A stretch of DNA of 35,417 nt from an uncultured Lachnospiraceae bacterium (lineage in GTDB: Bacteria > Bacillota > Clostridia > Lachnospirales > Lachnospiraceae), in the NCBI GenBank assembly GCA_947169235.1, contig CAMVOY010000025.1, forward strand, positions 1-35,417. Reading direction: 5' to 3'. The notes beneath the pieces are model-generated. The model was not told the origin of the DNA. It ran no database searches and saw nothing but the letters and a program-made list of their open reading frames with translations. Both the position numbers and the translations under genes were made by a program. Shown one piece after another: positions 1-8,197 of the stretch; within the stretch, counting starts at the first letter, position 1; each line of letters begins with the position of its first letter.

Positions 1-427
1 TGTGTACCTGTGTACCAACCGGCATATCCTTCATCTCCATGCAGTTACCTACACGGATCTCTGCGCCCTCTCCGTTCATCAGCACGTCGCCCACCTTCAG
101 GCCTGCCGGTGCGATAATGTATCTCTTCTCACCGTCTGCGTATGAAAGAAGCGCGATGTTTGCTGTACGGTTAGGATCATACTCGATGCTCTTTACTGTA
201 GCAGGGATCCCGTCTTTATTTCTCTTGAAATCGATAATTCTGTATTTCCTTCGACTACCACCACCGCGATGACGTACAGTGATCTTTCCCTGTGCGTTTC
301 GGCCTGCATGCTTCTTCAAAGGAGCAAGGAGGCTTTTCTCCGGTGTATCGGTTGTGATCTCAGCGAAATCATAACCTGTCATATTTCTCCTCGAAGGGGT
401 ATATGGGTTATAGCTTTTGATTCCCAT
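1..427 (-). CDS. rplB: 50S ribosomal protein L2, N-terminal part (runs off the window)
   Basis: The first 142 codons of L2, a primary 23S rRNA-binding protein needed for subunit association and peptidyl transferase function. The N-terminus reads [20 protein letters not shown] and continues into the conserved basic segment [19 protein letters not shown], which identifies the family. The start is the ATG at 427, preceded by an AAGGAAAGGAG ribosome site. It follows rplW with a short gap in the standard order rpsJ-rplC-rplD-rplW-rplB, so it is cotranscribed from the S10 promoter near 2926-2954. The C-terminal half, including the peptidyl-transferase-associated histidine region, lies outside the window. 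Identification is certain; completeness cannot be judged. Confidence 0.97.
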   Translation of the reverse strand, partial: MGIKSYNPYTPSRRNMTGYDFAEITTDTPEKSLLAPLKKHAGRNAQGKITVRHRGGGSRRKYRIIDFKRNKDGIPATVKSIEYDPNRTANIALLSYADGEKRYIIAPAGLKVGDVLMNGEGAEIRVGNCMEMKDMPVGTQVH

Positions 428-448
428 GATGATCTCCTTTCCTTACTA

Positions 449-748
449 TCATAAACCTTCAAAAATCTCGATGTCAGCGCTTTCCTCTGTAAGCCATACG
501 ATTGCCTTTTTGCGTTTTGCTGTCTGGCCCTGTGTACGACCGCGGCGCTTGTTTTTTCCGGATACGTTCATTGTGTTTACCTTGGCAACCTCTGTGCCCG
601 GGAACATTTTTTCAACTGCATCCTTGATCATCGTCTTTGTTGCATCTGTATGTACATAGAATGTATATTTCTTGTAATCCATTCCTTCCATCGAGCTCTC
701 GGTGATGACCGGCTTTAAGATTACGTCATAATACTTGATATCAGCCAT
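449..748 (-). CDS. rplW: 50S ribosomal protein L23
   Basis: A 99-residue L23, normal for the family. This protein sits at the polypeptide exit and docks trigger factor and the signal recognition particle. The opening IKYYDVILKPVITESS and the block KYTFYVHTDATKTMIKDAVE are typical, and the basic loop SGKNKRRGRTQG contacts 23S rRNA. Its ATG shares one base with the rplD stop codon (TAATG arrangement), suggesting translational coupling. It is the fourth gene of the S10 operon. Confidence 0.97.
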   Translation of the reverse strand: MADIKYYDVILKPVITESSMEGMDYKKYTFYVHTDATKTMIKDAVEKMFPGTEVAKVNTMNVSGKNKRRGRTQGQTAKRKKAIVWLTEESADIEIFEGL

Positions 749-1431
749 TATGCATACACCTCCTCGATCGCTTTGATTGCATTCTTCTCGATCACGAGCG
801 CGTCATACTTGAGAATGTCGTATACGTTAAGTCCGCTTGTGACTGTTGCGTTTCCTGCTTCCTTGTTCTCCTCACGAAGGAAGTAAGTGCTTCTCACACC
901 CTGAATATTTCTGGCTGAAAGAGCTGCATTCTTCTGAGCATCAGAAGGTGCTGCACCCTCACCGCCAAGTACGATGAACGCTTTTCCTGCACCCATCTTT
1001 GTGAGCAGCTCGTTCATTGTCTTTGTCTTCGGCTCGTCAAACTTGAACTCGTCAACGACATACAGCTGTGAATCCTTAACCTTTGCAGAAAGCGCTGCCT
1101 TGAGGGCTGCCTCTTTCTCCTTCTTGTTCATCTTGAAGCTGTAGTCACGCGGAGTCGGTGCGAATACCACACCACCTCCTGTCCACTGTGGTGAACGGAT
1201 TGAACCCTGTCTTGCATGACCGGTTCCCTTCTGTCTCCAAGGCTTACGACCACCGCCACGTACTTCTGAGCGGGTCTTTGCCTTCTGTGTACCCTGGCGC
1301 TTGTTGGCCAGCTGCAGAACCACTGCTTTATGAAGCAGATGCTCATTGATCGGAGCGGCGAATACCGAGTCGTTTACATCCATCTTCTCGACTTCTTTGC
1401 CGTCCATATTGTAAACAGATACGCTTGCCAT
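748..1431 (-). CDS. rplD: 50S ribosomal protein L4
   Basis: A 227-residue L4, a core 23S rRNA-binding protein whose extended loop lines the exit tunnel. That loop is visible as KTRSEVRGGGRKPWRQKGTG followed by HARQGSIRSPQWTGGGVVF. In several bacteria L4 is also the autogenous repressor of its own S10 operon; the folded leader at about 2592-2726 would be the natural target, though this is inference. An AAGGAGGAAAG ribosome site lies just upstream of the ATG at 1431. The stop overlaps the rplW start by one base. The extra C-terminal residues after the conserved domain are within normal variation. Confidence 0.97.
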   Translation of the reverse strand: MASVSVYNMDGKEVEKMDVNDSVFAAPINEHLLHKAVVLQLANKRQGTQKAKTRSEVRGGGRKPWRQKGTGHARQGSIRSPQWTGGGVVFAPTPRDYSFKMNKKEKEAALKAALSAKVKDSQLYVVDEFKFDEPKTKTMNELLTKMGAGKAFIVLGGEGAAPSDAQKNAALSARNIQGVRSTYFLREENKEAGNATVTSGLNVYDILKYDALVIEKNAIKAIEEVYA

Positions 1432-1474
1432 CTGTCTTTCCTCCTTTTTCTTTTCGTCTTATTCTTATATGATA

Positions 1475-2110
1475 TTATGCGTTGGCTTTGACAGCCTCTT
1501 TTACGATGACTGTTGACTTCTTCGGTCCCGGTACGGCACCCTTGATCAGAAGCAGTCCCTCCTCAGCGTCCACACGGACGATCTGGAGATTCTGGATGGT
1601 TACGTTTACCGCACCCATCTGACCCGGCATCTTCTTGCCTTTGAATACCTTACTCGGATCGGAAGCTGAGCCGTTTGATCCTGCATGACGATGGAACTTT
1701 GAACCATGTCCCATAGGTCCGCGGCTCTGTCCGTGACGCTTGATGGCACCCTGGAAGCCCTTACCCTTTGTCTTTGCAGAAACATCAACCATGTCGCCTG
1801 CTTCAAAAATGTCTGCTTTGATCTCCTGACCCGGAGTGAACTCCTCTGCATTCTCAAACTTGAACTCTGTCAGGAATCTCTTATTCTCTACACCGGCCTT
1901 AGCGAGGTGTCCCTTAACCGGCTTGGTGAGAAGCTTCTCTCTCGTATCGCCGTAAGCGACCTGAACTGCTGAGTAACCGTCGTTCTCCTCAGTCTTTACC
2001 TGAGTAACATATACCGGACCTGCCTTAAGGACCGTAACCGGTGTCATTACTCCGTTCTCGTCATAAACCTGTGTCATTCCAATCTTTGTTGCTACGATAG
2101 CCTTTTTCAT
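1475..2110 (-). CDS. rplC: 50S ribosomal protein L3
   Basis: A 211-residue L3, which initiates 50S assembly and reaches the peptidyl transferase centre. Diagnostic segments are the start [19 protein letters not shown], the central [13 protein letters not shown] and the W-finger-like region [15 protein letters not shown]. The start at 2110 has an AGGAGGAAACAAAG ribosome site. It lies between rpsJ and rplD, the canonical S10-operon order. The 117-bp gap to rpsJ is longer than other gaps in the operon and holds no gene; a small GAAAAC/GTTTTC hairpin is visible at about 2166-2187. Confidence 0.97.
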   Translation of the reverse strand: MKKAIVATKIGMTQVYDENGVMTPVTVLKAGPVYVTQVKTEENDGYSAVQVAYGDTREKLLTKPVKGHLAKAGVENKRFLTEFKFENAEEFTPGQEIKADIFEAGDMVDVSAKTKGKGFQGAIKRHGQSRGPMGHGSKFHRHAGSNGSASDPSKVFKGKKMPGQMGAVNVTIQNLQIVRVDAEEGLLLIKGAVPGPKKSTVIVKEAVKANA

Positions 2111-2227
2111 CTTTGTTTCCTCCTATAATAATGATAATACTCATCTTCGTTCCTATTCCCCAGGCGGAAAACATACCGTTTTCACTGAGGCGCTATGTAC
2201 GGAGCGAAGTTTTCCTTCCTTATGGAA

Positions 2228-2551
2228 TTACTTCTTCATCTGAATGTCGATGGCAACTCCTGCCGGCAGATCTACTTTTGAAAGAGCATCTACCGTCTTC
2301 TGTGTCGGGCTGAGCACGTCGATAAGACGCTTATGTGTTCTCTGCTCGAACTGCTCACGTGAGTCCTTGTACTTGTGTACCGCACGAAGGATTGTTACAA
2401 CCTCGCGCTTGGTCGGCATCGGTACCGGTCCTGATACCTTTGCGCCTGTCTTGTTTACAGTGTCAACAAGCTTGGACGCTGCCATGTCGATGATCTGGTG
2501 ATCATACGCCTTCAGAATGATTCTCATTTTTTGACTTTTTTTACTTGCCAT
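2228..2551 (-). CDS. rpsJ: 30S ribosomal protein S10
   Basis: A 107-residue S10, a 30S head protein that in many bacteria also partners NusB in transcription antitermination. The core [20 protein letters not shown] and the loop [20 protein letters not shown] are family hallmarks. It has about five extra N-terminal residues (MASKKSQ) before the usual start, and the AAGGAGG site sits 11 bases upstream of this ATG, so the longer start is accepted. It is the first gene of the operon, behind a leader of roughly 365 nt. Confidence 0.97.
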   Translation of the reverse strand: MASKKSQKMRIILKAYDHQIIDMAASKLVDTVNKTGAKVSGPVPMPTKREVVTILRAVHKYKDSREQFEQRTHKRLIDVLSPTQKTVDALSKVDLPAGVAIDIQMKK

Positions 2552-2591
2552 AAAAATAGTCGCCTCCTTTTCGTACTATGGATAATGTAGT

Positions 2592-2726
2592 ACGACAAGC
2601 GGTGACTGTACACTCATCCGTGTGTGTCCATAACCTTTTCAAAAATTATGCCCGAGCCTACCTCGGGATCCCACACGTTTATCTGCTCGGTGGCAGAAAC
2701 TATGCATCTGTACAGTGACTTGTCGT
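2592..2726 (-). promoter_or_regulatory. Folded S10-operon leader (candidate ribosomal-protein-binding leader)
   Basis: The transcript upstream of rpsJ can form three nested helices. The outer helix pairs 2592-2612 with 2709-2726 (ACGACAAG...CTGTACA arms with an internal asymmetry). The middle helix pairs CGTGTG at 2619-2624 with CACACG at 2672-2677. The inner hairpin pairs CCCGAG at 2651-2656 with CTCGGG at 2662-2667 around a 5-nt loop. A structured leader immediately before the S10 operon is the expected place for autogenous control by L4. The pairing is seen directly; the ligand is inferred. Confidence 0.65.
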
Positions 2727-2925
2727 CATGATTGCCGGGCCTCACATCGCGATTGCTGATCTGCGATGCTGATTTTTCTCAGCCCCTTGACATTCGCTCC
2801 ACGAAAAACCCGCCTTTCTAAGGAATCTTCCATCCTGTCTACGGTGTTCCTGACACAACACAGTATGTGTCAAACTGCCTGGGCGGCAACCTCCGCTTCT
2901 TCGCTATCATGTCACAGCAATCGCT

Positions 2926-2954
2926 ATTCTAACACATCATTTCCTATATTGCAA
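2926..2954 (-). promoter_or_regulatory. S10 operon promoter
   Basis: On the minus strand TTGCAA (2949-2954) and TAGAAT (2926-2931) are separated by exactly 17 bases, a good sigma-A-type promoter. Initiation near 2918-2920 would give a leader of about 365 nt before rpsJ. A TTTTTTT-rich tract lies just upstream (2958-2980) and may act as an UP-like element. Confidence 0.75.
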
Positions 2955-3013
2955 GCTTTTTTTGAAAAAAACTTAAAAAAGTTGCGGATCGGCGGGCGTG
3001 GAAGCAGACGCCT

Positions 3014-3315
3014 TTCCGACTTTTCTTTTAGAAACGCCCGTTTGGTCGGAACTATTCTTGAAACATACTGATCTCCAAAGAGCGGAAACAACACCTGTTC
3101 CGACTAAACTGAAGTTTTACCTTGTTAAGTCGGAACAAATTTGCTGTTTTTCATGTATAGGAAAAAACAAGGATTCAACTCATGCCAAAAACTTCCGACC
3201 TTTTTGATGATTTCTCCGGTTTGGTCGGAACATCCTCTGCTTCCACCTGATTTGAAAACTGCCACTCCGAGAAGAATTCCGACTATTTAATAGAAATCTT
3301 TCATTTGGTCGGAAC
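3014..3315. repeat. Four phased TTCCGAC / GTCGGAAC inverted-repeat pairs
   Basis: TTCCGAC occurs at 3014, 3098, 3193 and 3277; GTCGGAAC occurs at 3045, 3129, 3224 and 3308. The offset within every pair is exactly 31 bp, about three helical turns. Successive pairs are 84, 95 and 84 bp apart. Sequence between the arms is poorly conserved except for TTTG before GTCGGAAC in three of four copies. A TCTGCTTCCAC segment at 3235-3245 is also inverted at about 2999-3009. No gene covers the region. The array lies 60-360 bp upstream of the S10 promoter, so it may be an operator array or a decayed palindromic repeat. Confidence 0.8.
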
Positions 3316-3348
3316 AGCTCTTGTTTCCACCCCCTATTGGGGCAGGCT

Positions 3349-3396
3349 GTCAATCCGCGATGACGTCAATCCGAGATGACGTCAATCCGAGATGCC
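3349..3396. repeat. 16-bp tandem repeat, three copies
   Basis: Three consecutive 16-bp units (3349-3364, 3365-3380, 3381-3396) read GTCAATCCGMGATGMC with one or two differences. The two internal junctions each create the 8-bp palindrome TGACGTCA (3361-3368 and 3377-3384). No coding function is apparent. The stretch from here to 3516 otherwise shows nothing recognisable. Confidence 0.8.
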
Positions 3397-3516
3397 GTTT
3401 TTGGGGGAGATGTGAGACAACGGCCGCGTCGAGTTCAACATGGGTAAAGTTGACTCCACCGCTACAATTCACATTAGAAATGTAAGATTAGAAGAAAAAT
3501 AACAAGCAGAAATGCA

Positions 3517-3652
3517 GGGATGCGATATGTGTTTTCACCGTGAGGGATGTATATCATACGTCGTTGCGCAGCATGCGTTTTTTGCATGCGTGCAACGTGA
3601 CGTATGATAAAAAAGCGAAAGCGTGCCCTCACGGAAAACACATACGCATCCC
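3517..3652 (+). repeat. Large hairpin element, copy A
   Basis: The outer arms GGGATGCG-TATGTGTTTTC-CGTGAGGG (5' side, with an extra A and an extra AC bulge) match the 3' side over about 27 bp. Inside are a helix TATCATACGTC/GACGTATGATA, an inner helix GTTGC/GCAAC with a GCATGC-type tip, and the tail AAAAAAGCGAAAGCGTGCC. The same architecture recurs at copies B-E. It ends 70 bp downstream of the stop of the leftward DUF1002 gene. Open frames crossing it are shadows. Confidence 0.75.
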
Positions 3653-3718
3653 GTACGTCTTCATGTATCCACCCACATACGCATCCCCGTACGTCTTCAC
3701 ACATCCCGTACGTCTTCA
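3640..3718. repeat. Partial duplications of the copy A right arm
   Basis: The right arm plus its flank, ACATACGCATCCC-GTACGTCTTCA (3640-3663), is repeated with small changes at 3675-3699 (one extra C) and in shortened form at 3700-3718. The repeats fill the space between hairpin element A and the DUF1002 stop codon. Confidence 0.75.
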
Positions 3719-3722
3719 AGTA

Positions 3723-4649
3723 TCAAAACAATCCCTTAAAGAAATCACCGATACTCGAAAAGATGTTGCCAAAGAAATCACCGATCCCACCAAAGATCTT
3801 TTCGAACCAGTTTTTCGCATCCTCGAGATCTATCCCCGAGCTTGCGATAGCATCATACACCTTCTGTGCACTCTTCTCCAGATCAGATATATCGAGATCA
3901 AGATTCCCGATCTTTTTCATAACAGAAAGGATCTTCTGTTTCTCATCATCGCTAAGCTTGATATCGAGCTTCTTTGCTCCATCATCTATCGCCTTTAATA
4001 TTTCCTCATCCGAATCAAGCTCGCCCTTTACAACGGCATCCTTGATTATCGCCATAAGCTGAGCAGCCTTCTCACTGCCAAGGCTGTCTACCATATCACC
4101 CGTCGTGACAAGCTCGTCTATGGCTGCATCCATCTTTTCATCATCCACGGACTCATCATTCATAGCCGAGTAAGCCTTGATGGCACCAACCAAAGCTGCA
4201 GTACCGGACAGCGGGAACGGTCCTGCGACCGTGACCTCAGCATCAGATATACCTGCCGTGGAGAGCGCATTTACATACATGGCCTCCGTACAGAAATTGA
4301 TATTCTTCGTAGTCACGTTGATACCGTCATTATCAGCGTTCTCCTCGATCTTTACCGATGAGAGTGCGCGAGAGCCGATCACTGAAGAATCGATATATTT
4401 GTCGAGGTATTTGTGCTCCTCTTCATTTGATATCTCGATAACCTTGTAATCCTCAAGCTCATCCTCAGATACATCCAAAAGCTCCATGACAGTCTTTTTC
4501 TCGGAATCCTTTAGATTTGCGCCAAATGAGACATACGGAACTACATCAGTAGACGCCCGTGCTGTCGTAGCCGGTGCCGTTACAGCAACTGCTGACATGG
4601 CCATCACCAGGGCAAGCCCCGTAGCCATGATCTTCTTTATCAGTTTCAT
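3723..4649 (-). CDS. Secreted DUF1002-family protein
   Basis: A 308-residue exported protein of unknown function resembling the DUF1002 family (Bacillus YpuA-like). Residues 1-33 form a signal peptide: KLIKK, a hydrophobic core, then an AxA-type site near ATTARA. The family-like blocks VSFGANLKDSEKKTVMELL and EEHKYLDKYIDSSVIGSRAL follow. The C-terminus is helical and ends in an amphipathic, Phe/Gly-rich tail (IFGGIGDFFGNIFSSIGDFF) that could associate with membranes. The start at 4649 is preferred over the ATG 39 bases upstream because TTGGAGGA lies directly before it and the signal peptide begins there. Cotranscription with dapL is possible: I saw no clear promoter in the 102-bp gap, only short hairpins. 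Confidence 0.8.
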   Translation of the reverse strand: MKLIKKIMATGLALVMAMSAVAVTAPATTARASTDVVPYVSFGANLKDSEKKTVMELLDVSEDELEDYKVIEISNEEEHKYLDKYIDSSVIGSRALSSVKIEENADNDGINVTTKNINFCTEAMYVNALSTAGISDAEVTVAGPFPLSGTAALVGAIKAYSAMNDESVDDEKMDAAIDELVTTGDMVDSLGSEKAAQLMAIIKDAVVKGELDSDEEILKAIDDGAKKLDIKLSDDEKQKILSVMKKIGNLDLDISDLEKSAQKVYDAIASSGIDLEDAKNWFEKIFGGIGDFFGNIFSSIGDFFKGLF

Positions 4650-4751
4650 TTTCTTCCTCCAATCTCTGCGGATGATCATATCCGCCAATCAAACATTTAC
4701 TGTTTTCTACAAATGTATCATGAACCTGCACGTCTGCAGGATGAATACCTG

Positions 4752-5972
4752 TCAGAGTTTACATATCCTCTCAACTGCCTTCAGAGTGTTTTCCGCAGTA
4801 CCGAAAGCTGTCAGTCTGAAGTATCCCTCTCCGCTCGGACCAAAGCCCGATCCCGGAGTACCGACTACATTCGCCTCAGTGAGAAGCTTGTCAAAGAAAT
4901 CCCATGAGCTCATACCGTCCGGTGTCTGCATCCAGATATACGGTGCATTCACGCCTCCGTAAACCGTGTAACCTGCTCCACTCAGTCCGTCACGGATCGT
5001 CTTGGCATTTTTCATGTAAGACTCGATCTGCTCACGGGTCTGTGCCTGACCCTCCGGTGAGTACACAGCCTCGCCTGCACGCTGGATGATATACGGGGCA
5101 CCGTTAAACTTGGTCCCGTGGCGGCGTGCCCAAAGGCTGTTAAGCATCACATCAGAGCCGGGTGCCGTAAGCTCTTTTGGGATTACCGTAAAACCAAGTC
5201 TCGTACCGGTGAAGCCCGCATTTTTAGAAAAGCTCCTCATCTCGATAGCGCAGGTCTTCGCTCCCTCGCACTCATATATCGTGTGTGGCACATCATCCTC
5301 GTGGATGTAGGCCTCATAAGCGGCGTCATAAAGGATCACTGCGTCCTTCTCTATCGCATAATCAACCCACGCCTGAAGCTGATCCTTTGTAAGAGTCGTT
5401 CCCGTCGGGTTGTTCGGGCAACAGATATAGATGATATCCGGTGTTTCTTCAGGGAACGCCGGAACAAAATTATTCTCGGCGGTGCATGGCATGTAGATCA
5501 CATCCGTCCACGCCTCTTTGTCCTTGTCATATTCACCGGTCTTACCGGCCATCGCGTTCGAGTCAACATAAACAGGGTATACCGGATCCGTCACGGCGAT
5601 ACGGTTATCAGTTGCAAAAATGTCAACGATGTTTCCGCAGTCACTCTTCGCACCGTCGCTGATGAAGATCTCATCGAGAGCGATTTTCACGCCTCTCTTC
5701 TCATAATCATGTTTAGCTATCGCTTTACGCAAAAACTCATAGCCAAGATCCGGAGAATACCCGTGAAAGCCCTCTGCGCTCCCCATCTCGTCAACAGCCT
5801 TGTGCATGGCATCGATCACCGCGGGCACCAACGGCTTCGTCACATCACCGATCCCGAGACTGATCACCTCGCGGTCGGGGTTCTGCGCCTTGTATTCGCT
5901 TACCTTTTTTGCTATCGTTGAAAAAAGATAGCTTCCCGGCAGTTTCAAAAAGTTATCGTTTATCTTAAACAT
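4752..5972 (-). CDS. dapL: LL-diaminopimelate aminotransferase
   Basis: A 406-residue PLP enzyme that converts tetrahydrodipicolinate directly to LL-2,6-diaminopimelate using glutamate, feeding lysine and peptidoglycan synthesis. The beginning [20 protein letters not shown] and the segments GIGDVTKPL and [15 protein letters not shown] are typical of DapL. The cofactor lysine is in [15 protein letters not shown], and [10 protein letters not shown] is the conserved PNNPTG loop. The start at 5972 follows GAAGGGGGAATAAAA; an in-frame extension further upstream runs through the promoter and a terminator and is not real. The gene has its own promoter (6010-6038). Confidence 0.95.
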   Translation of the reverse strand: MFKINDNFLKLPGSYLFSTIAKKVSEYKAQNPDREVISLGIGDVTKPLVPAVIDAMHKAVDEMGSAEGFHGYSPDLGYEFLRKAIAKHDYEKRGVKIALDEIFISDGAKSDCGNIVDIFATDNRIAVTDPVYPVYVDSNAMAGKTGEYDKDKEAWTDVIYMPCTAENNFVPAFPEETPDIIYICCPNNPTGTTLTKDQLQAWVDYAIEKDAVILYDAAYEAYIHEDDVPHTIYECEGAKTCAIEMRSFSKNAGFTGTRLGFTVIPKELTAPGSDVMLNSLWARRHGTKFNGAPYIIQRAGEAVYSPEGQAQTREQIESYMKNAKTIRDGLSGAGYTVYGGVNAPYIWMQTPDGMSSWDFFDKLLTEANVVGTPGSGFGPSGEGYFRLTAFGTAENTLKAVERICKL

Positions 5973-6009
5973 TTTTATTCCCCCTTCATTGTTACTTTTT
6001 CGACGAGTA

Positions 6010-6038
6010 ATTATAGCACATGTGCGTTTGTATAGCAA
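6010..6038 (-). promoter_or_regulatory. dapL promoter
   Basis: The minus strand carries TTGCTA (6033-6038), a 17-base spacer and the consensus TATAAT (6010-6015), about 38 bp upstream of the dapL ATG. GCACATGTGC, a 10-bp palindrome, sits in the spacer and could bind a regulator. Confidence 0.75.
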
Positions 6039-6071
6039 GATTTTTTTCAGGACAAGCAGAGCATACGGCTC

Positions 6072-6104
6072 AAAAAAACAACCGGTCATCTCTGACCGGT
6101 TGTT
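6072..6104 (-). terminator. Rho-independent terminator after the charged membrane protein gene
   Basis: A 12-bp stem (6077-6088 with 6093-6104, AACAACCGGTCA arm) and a 4-nt loop are followed on the minus strand by a run of seven T (6072-6078). It lies 22 bp past the stop at 6126 and separates that gene from the dapL promoter. Confidence 0.9.
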
Positions 6105-6125
6105 TGGTATCCTTATATGGAATGA

Positions 6126-6620
6126 TCAAGCATCCTTGCTGTATCCTGAAAAAGTAGTGATCTTGTCATTGACGTCATTCTTGACATCCTCAGCCTTAAG
6201 CTTTATGTCTTCTTTAACTTCCTTGGCTTTTTCCTTGGCAGCATCAACCTTTTCCTTGACTTCGTCAAGTGTCTCTTTGACTTTCTCGGCACGATCGGTC
6301 TTAACCTCTGCCTTCGGCTCCTCCTTTTTTTCAGGAACTTCTGTTTTAGTCTCTTCAGCTTTCTTGTCAGCTTCAACCTTTGTCTCGCTTGCAGCATCCG
6401 TGGCAGGCTCCTCATCCTTCTTGTCAGTCTTACCATCAGGACGGATAGTCACATAATCGCGATCCTCGTCCGAGTTCTCATCATAGAGGTCGTTATCAAA
6501 ATCATCATCATAGTCGTCGAGATAGTCCTTCATAAGGACGTTCTTCACGAAATACAAAACTCCCGCAACGATCGCCGAAACGATGGCGAGGCTGAAAATA
6601 AACTTAAAAAACTTTTTCAT
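6126..6620 (-). CDS. Membrane-anchored, highly charged coiled-coil protein
   Basis: A 164-residue protein of unknown function. The N-terminus KKFFKFIFSLAIVSAIVAGV is a single membrane anchor (about residues 5-27). A very acidic stretch (DYLDDYDDDFDNDLYDEN) follows, then a long Lys/Glu/Ala-rich segment (about 60-150) with helical or coiled-coil character. The tail resembles YtxH-like or other stress-associated surface helices, but I do not recognise a defined family. GGATTGGAGGAC precedes two adjacent ATGs; the second (6620) has better spacing. The longer in-frame start at 6731 lies upstream of the promoter and is rejected. The gene is a one-gene unit with promoter and terminator. Confidence 0.75.
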   Translation of the reverse strand: MKKFFKFIFSLAIVSAIVAGVLYFVKNVLMKDYLDDYDDDFDNDLYDENSDEDRDYVTIRPDGKTDKKDEEPATDAASETKVEADKKAEETKTEVPEKKEEPKAEVKTDRAEKVKETLDEVKEKVDAAKEKAKEVKEDIKLKAEDVKNDVNDKITTFSGYSKDA

Positions 6621-6675
6621 CATGTCCTCCAATCCGGAGCGCCGAAAAATCCGCTCGCTCCACCAGCTAAACTCT

Positions 6676-6704
6676 ATTTTATCGAAAAGTGAGCCGATTG
6701 TAAA
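6676..6704 (-). promoter_or_regulatory. Promoter of the charged membrane protein gene
   Basis: The minus strand shows TTTACA (6699-6704), a 17-base spacer and TAAAAT (6676-6681), about 56 bp upstream of the chosen start. Confidence 0.65.
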
Positions 6705-6802
6705 GGCTTTTTTCAAAAAAATTTCTACCAAAGTCTCTCGTCAACCTCATCGTCAACTGTCACATCTGCATGTATCAATCGATAAGGAACATGATCAATA
6801 TC

Positions 6803-6835
6803 AAAAAAACAGGCCGTCTCAAATGAGACGGCCTG
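6803..6835 (-). terminator. Rho-independent terminator after the secreted Ig-like protein gene
   Basis: An 11-bp stem, CAGGCCGTCTC (6810-6820) with GAGACGGCCTG (6825-6835), has a 4-nt loop and a T7 run on the minus strand (6803-6809). It is 16 bp past the stop at 6851. Confidence 0.92.
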
Positions 6836-6850
6836 AACAGTATCTTAATC

Positions 6851-8158
6851 TCAGGTACTTGTTGGCGAAGTTGTCGGCGTATCCGTTGGCTGAGCAGACG
6901 GTGTCTGTGACTGAGCAGGCGGCGCCACTGACGGTCCCGGTTCCACCGGCGGCTCGTAAGGAGTCGGTGTCGGTGCCGGTTTTATCCCCCATATTGCGTA
7001 GAACATGTCTTTATGCTTTATCGTTGGTGTAAAAAGAATATCCTTTCCATATTTCGGTTCCGTATCTGATGATAAATCGGCCCATCCAAGGAAAACATAT
7101 TCCTCACTTGGCGGCACCAAAGAAGCAGCATCCGGAAACTGAACACTTTTACCCCATTCAACCTCTTTTGTAACAGATGTTTCACCATTGATCTTTCCAC
7201 CGTTCGCATCAAATTCAACCGGTACCTTATCAATGATAGTGATAGTCGCATAGTTGGAATATTCGGTCGCTTTGCTATACTGGCCGGCATTCGAAGTATA
7301 TGTTATCTCACATCTGTAATCAGCTGTTTCATCTGTCGGAGGTATGTACTTGCTTTCAGTGGCACCCGGAATCTCCTGTTCAATCATGTGATTCGGAAAA
7401 GTTTTATACCACTGATATGTAATCTTACCTACTTTCAAGGCTTCAGGCGGAGCAATCGTAGTACCTGACACATCGAGAGGCTTTACATCCGTCTGTCCTT
7501 TATAATACGTCATATTATCAAGATGCGGCACACCAAGTACTGTGCCAACTATCACTTTAACGGTAGTTCTTTTGTTTGTTTTACTGGTGTTTCCAACTGA
7601 TTTTTTTGCTTTTGCGATAACGTCAATGGTTGTGGTACCGTAACCAACAGCCTTAACTTCTCCTGTCGTACTTTCAACTGTCGCTATTTTTTTGTCTTTT
7701 GAGGAAAATCTTACAACATCCGACGAATCGTCCGGGGTAAGCCATGTATTGATCACAGCCGTATCTCCGGGTTTTGACAGAATGATCTGCTCATCAGCAC
7801 TTACCTTAGTTGACCGTTTAAGTACGCGAATAGTTACACTGCCTAAAAGCTCTCTGGTTTTCCTGTTTCTGGCACGTATAGTAACCTTTCCCGGAGCAAC
7901 GGGAGTCACTTGCCCTGAGGTTTTCCCTACTTTAGCTACTAATGAGCATGTTGATCCAAATGTAACCGCTTTATTACCGTTAAATTTTAAATTGTATTTC
8001 TTACCACAATACATCTCCGAAGGCACCTTCGCTCCGGACTTAAGTGTTATTCTATAACCTGCTGCATACGAACTGATTTCCGGTGTGATCCCTGCTACTC
8101 TGAGCGATGTAATGATCATTGCCAGTGCAAAAATAATTGATAATACTCTTTTTTTCAT
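6851..8158 (-). CDS. Secreted protein with bacterial Ig-like and Listeria-Bacteroides repeat domains
   Basis: A 435-residue exported protein, probably cell-surface or matrix associated. A signal peptide spans about 1-32. The next 170 residues look like two bacterial Ig-like (Big_2-type) units, with the typical KIATVESTTGEVKAVGYGTT and SGQVTPVAPGKVTIRAR motifs. Residues about 215-310 contain an Ig-like segment (YQWYKT...ATESKYIPP...YRCEITY). About 315-390 is a Listeria-Bacteroides (InlB B-type) repeat, VEFDANGGKINGET...FLGWAD...FYAIWG. The tail is Pro/Thr/Ser-rich, consistent with a wall-spanning linker, but no LPxTG sorting signal follows. Only 39 bp separate it from pfkA, so it may be read through from the pfkA promoter. 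The ligand is unknown. Confidence 0.8.
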   Translation of the reverse strand: MKKRVLSIIFALAMIITSLRVAGITPEISSYAAGYRITLKSGAKVPSEMYCGKKYNLKFNGNKAVTFGSTCSLVAKVGKTSGQVTPVAPGKVTIRARNRKTRELLGSVTIRVLKRSTKVSADEQIILSKPGDTAVINTWLTPDDSSDVVRFSSKDKKIATVESTTGEVKAVGYGTTTIDVIAKAKKSVGNTSKTNKRTTVKVIVGTVLGVPHLDNMTYYKGQTDVKPLDVSGTTIAPPEALKVGKITYQWYKTFPNHMIEQEIPGATESKYIPPTDETADYRCEITYTSNAGQYSKATEYSNYATITIIDKVPVEFDANGGKINGETSVTKEVEWGKSVQFPDAASLVPPSEEYVFLGWADLSSDTEPKYGKDILFTPTIKHKDMFYAIWGIKPAPTPTPYEPPVEPGPSVAPPAQSQTPSAQPTDTPTTSPTST

Positions 8159-8197
8159 GATAGCCTTTCTTTCTTGATGTCTGTATGTATGAATTGA

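Noticed and set aside
3014-3315. Possible CRISPR array in the repeat region upstream of rpsJ
   Set aside because: Repeats are only 7-8 bp, alternate in orientation, and the intervals alternate between short and long; there are no uniform spacers and no cas genes.
3448-3480. Rightward promoter near TTGACT in the gap before hairpin A
   Set aside because: The best -10 match needs a 19-base spacer and no gene follows on that strand.
3540-4062. Two overlapping rightward 152-residue frames
   Set aside because: They run through hairpin element A and antisense to the DUF1002 gene, with no ribosome site or family-like sequence.
5973-6089. 39-residue N-terminal extension of DapL
   Set aside because: It would read through the dapL promoter and the upstream gene's terminator.
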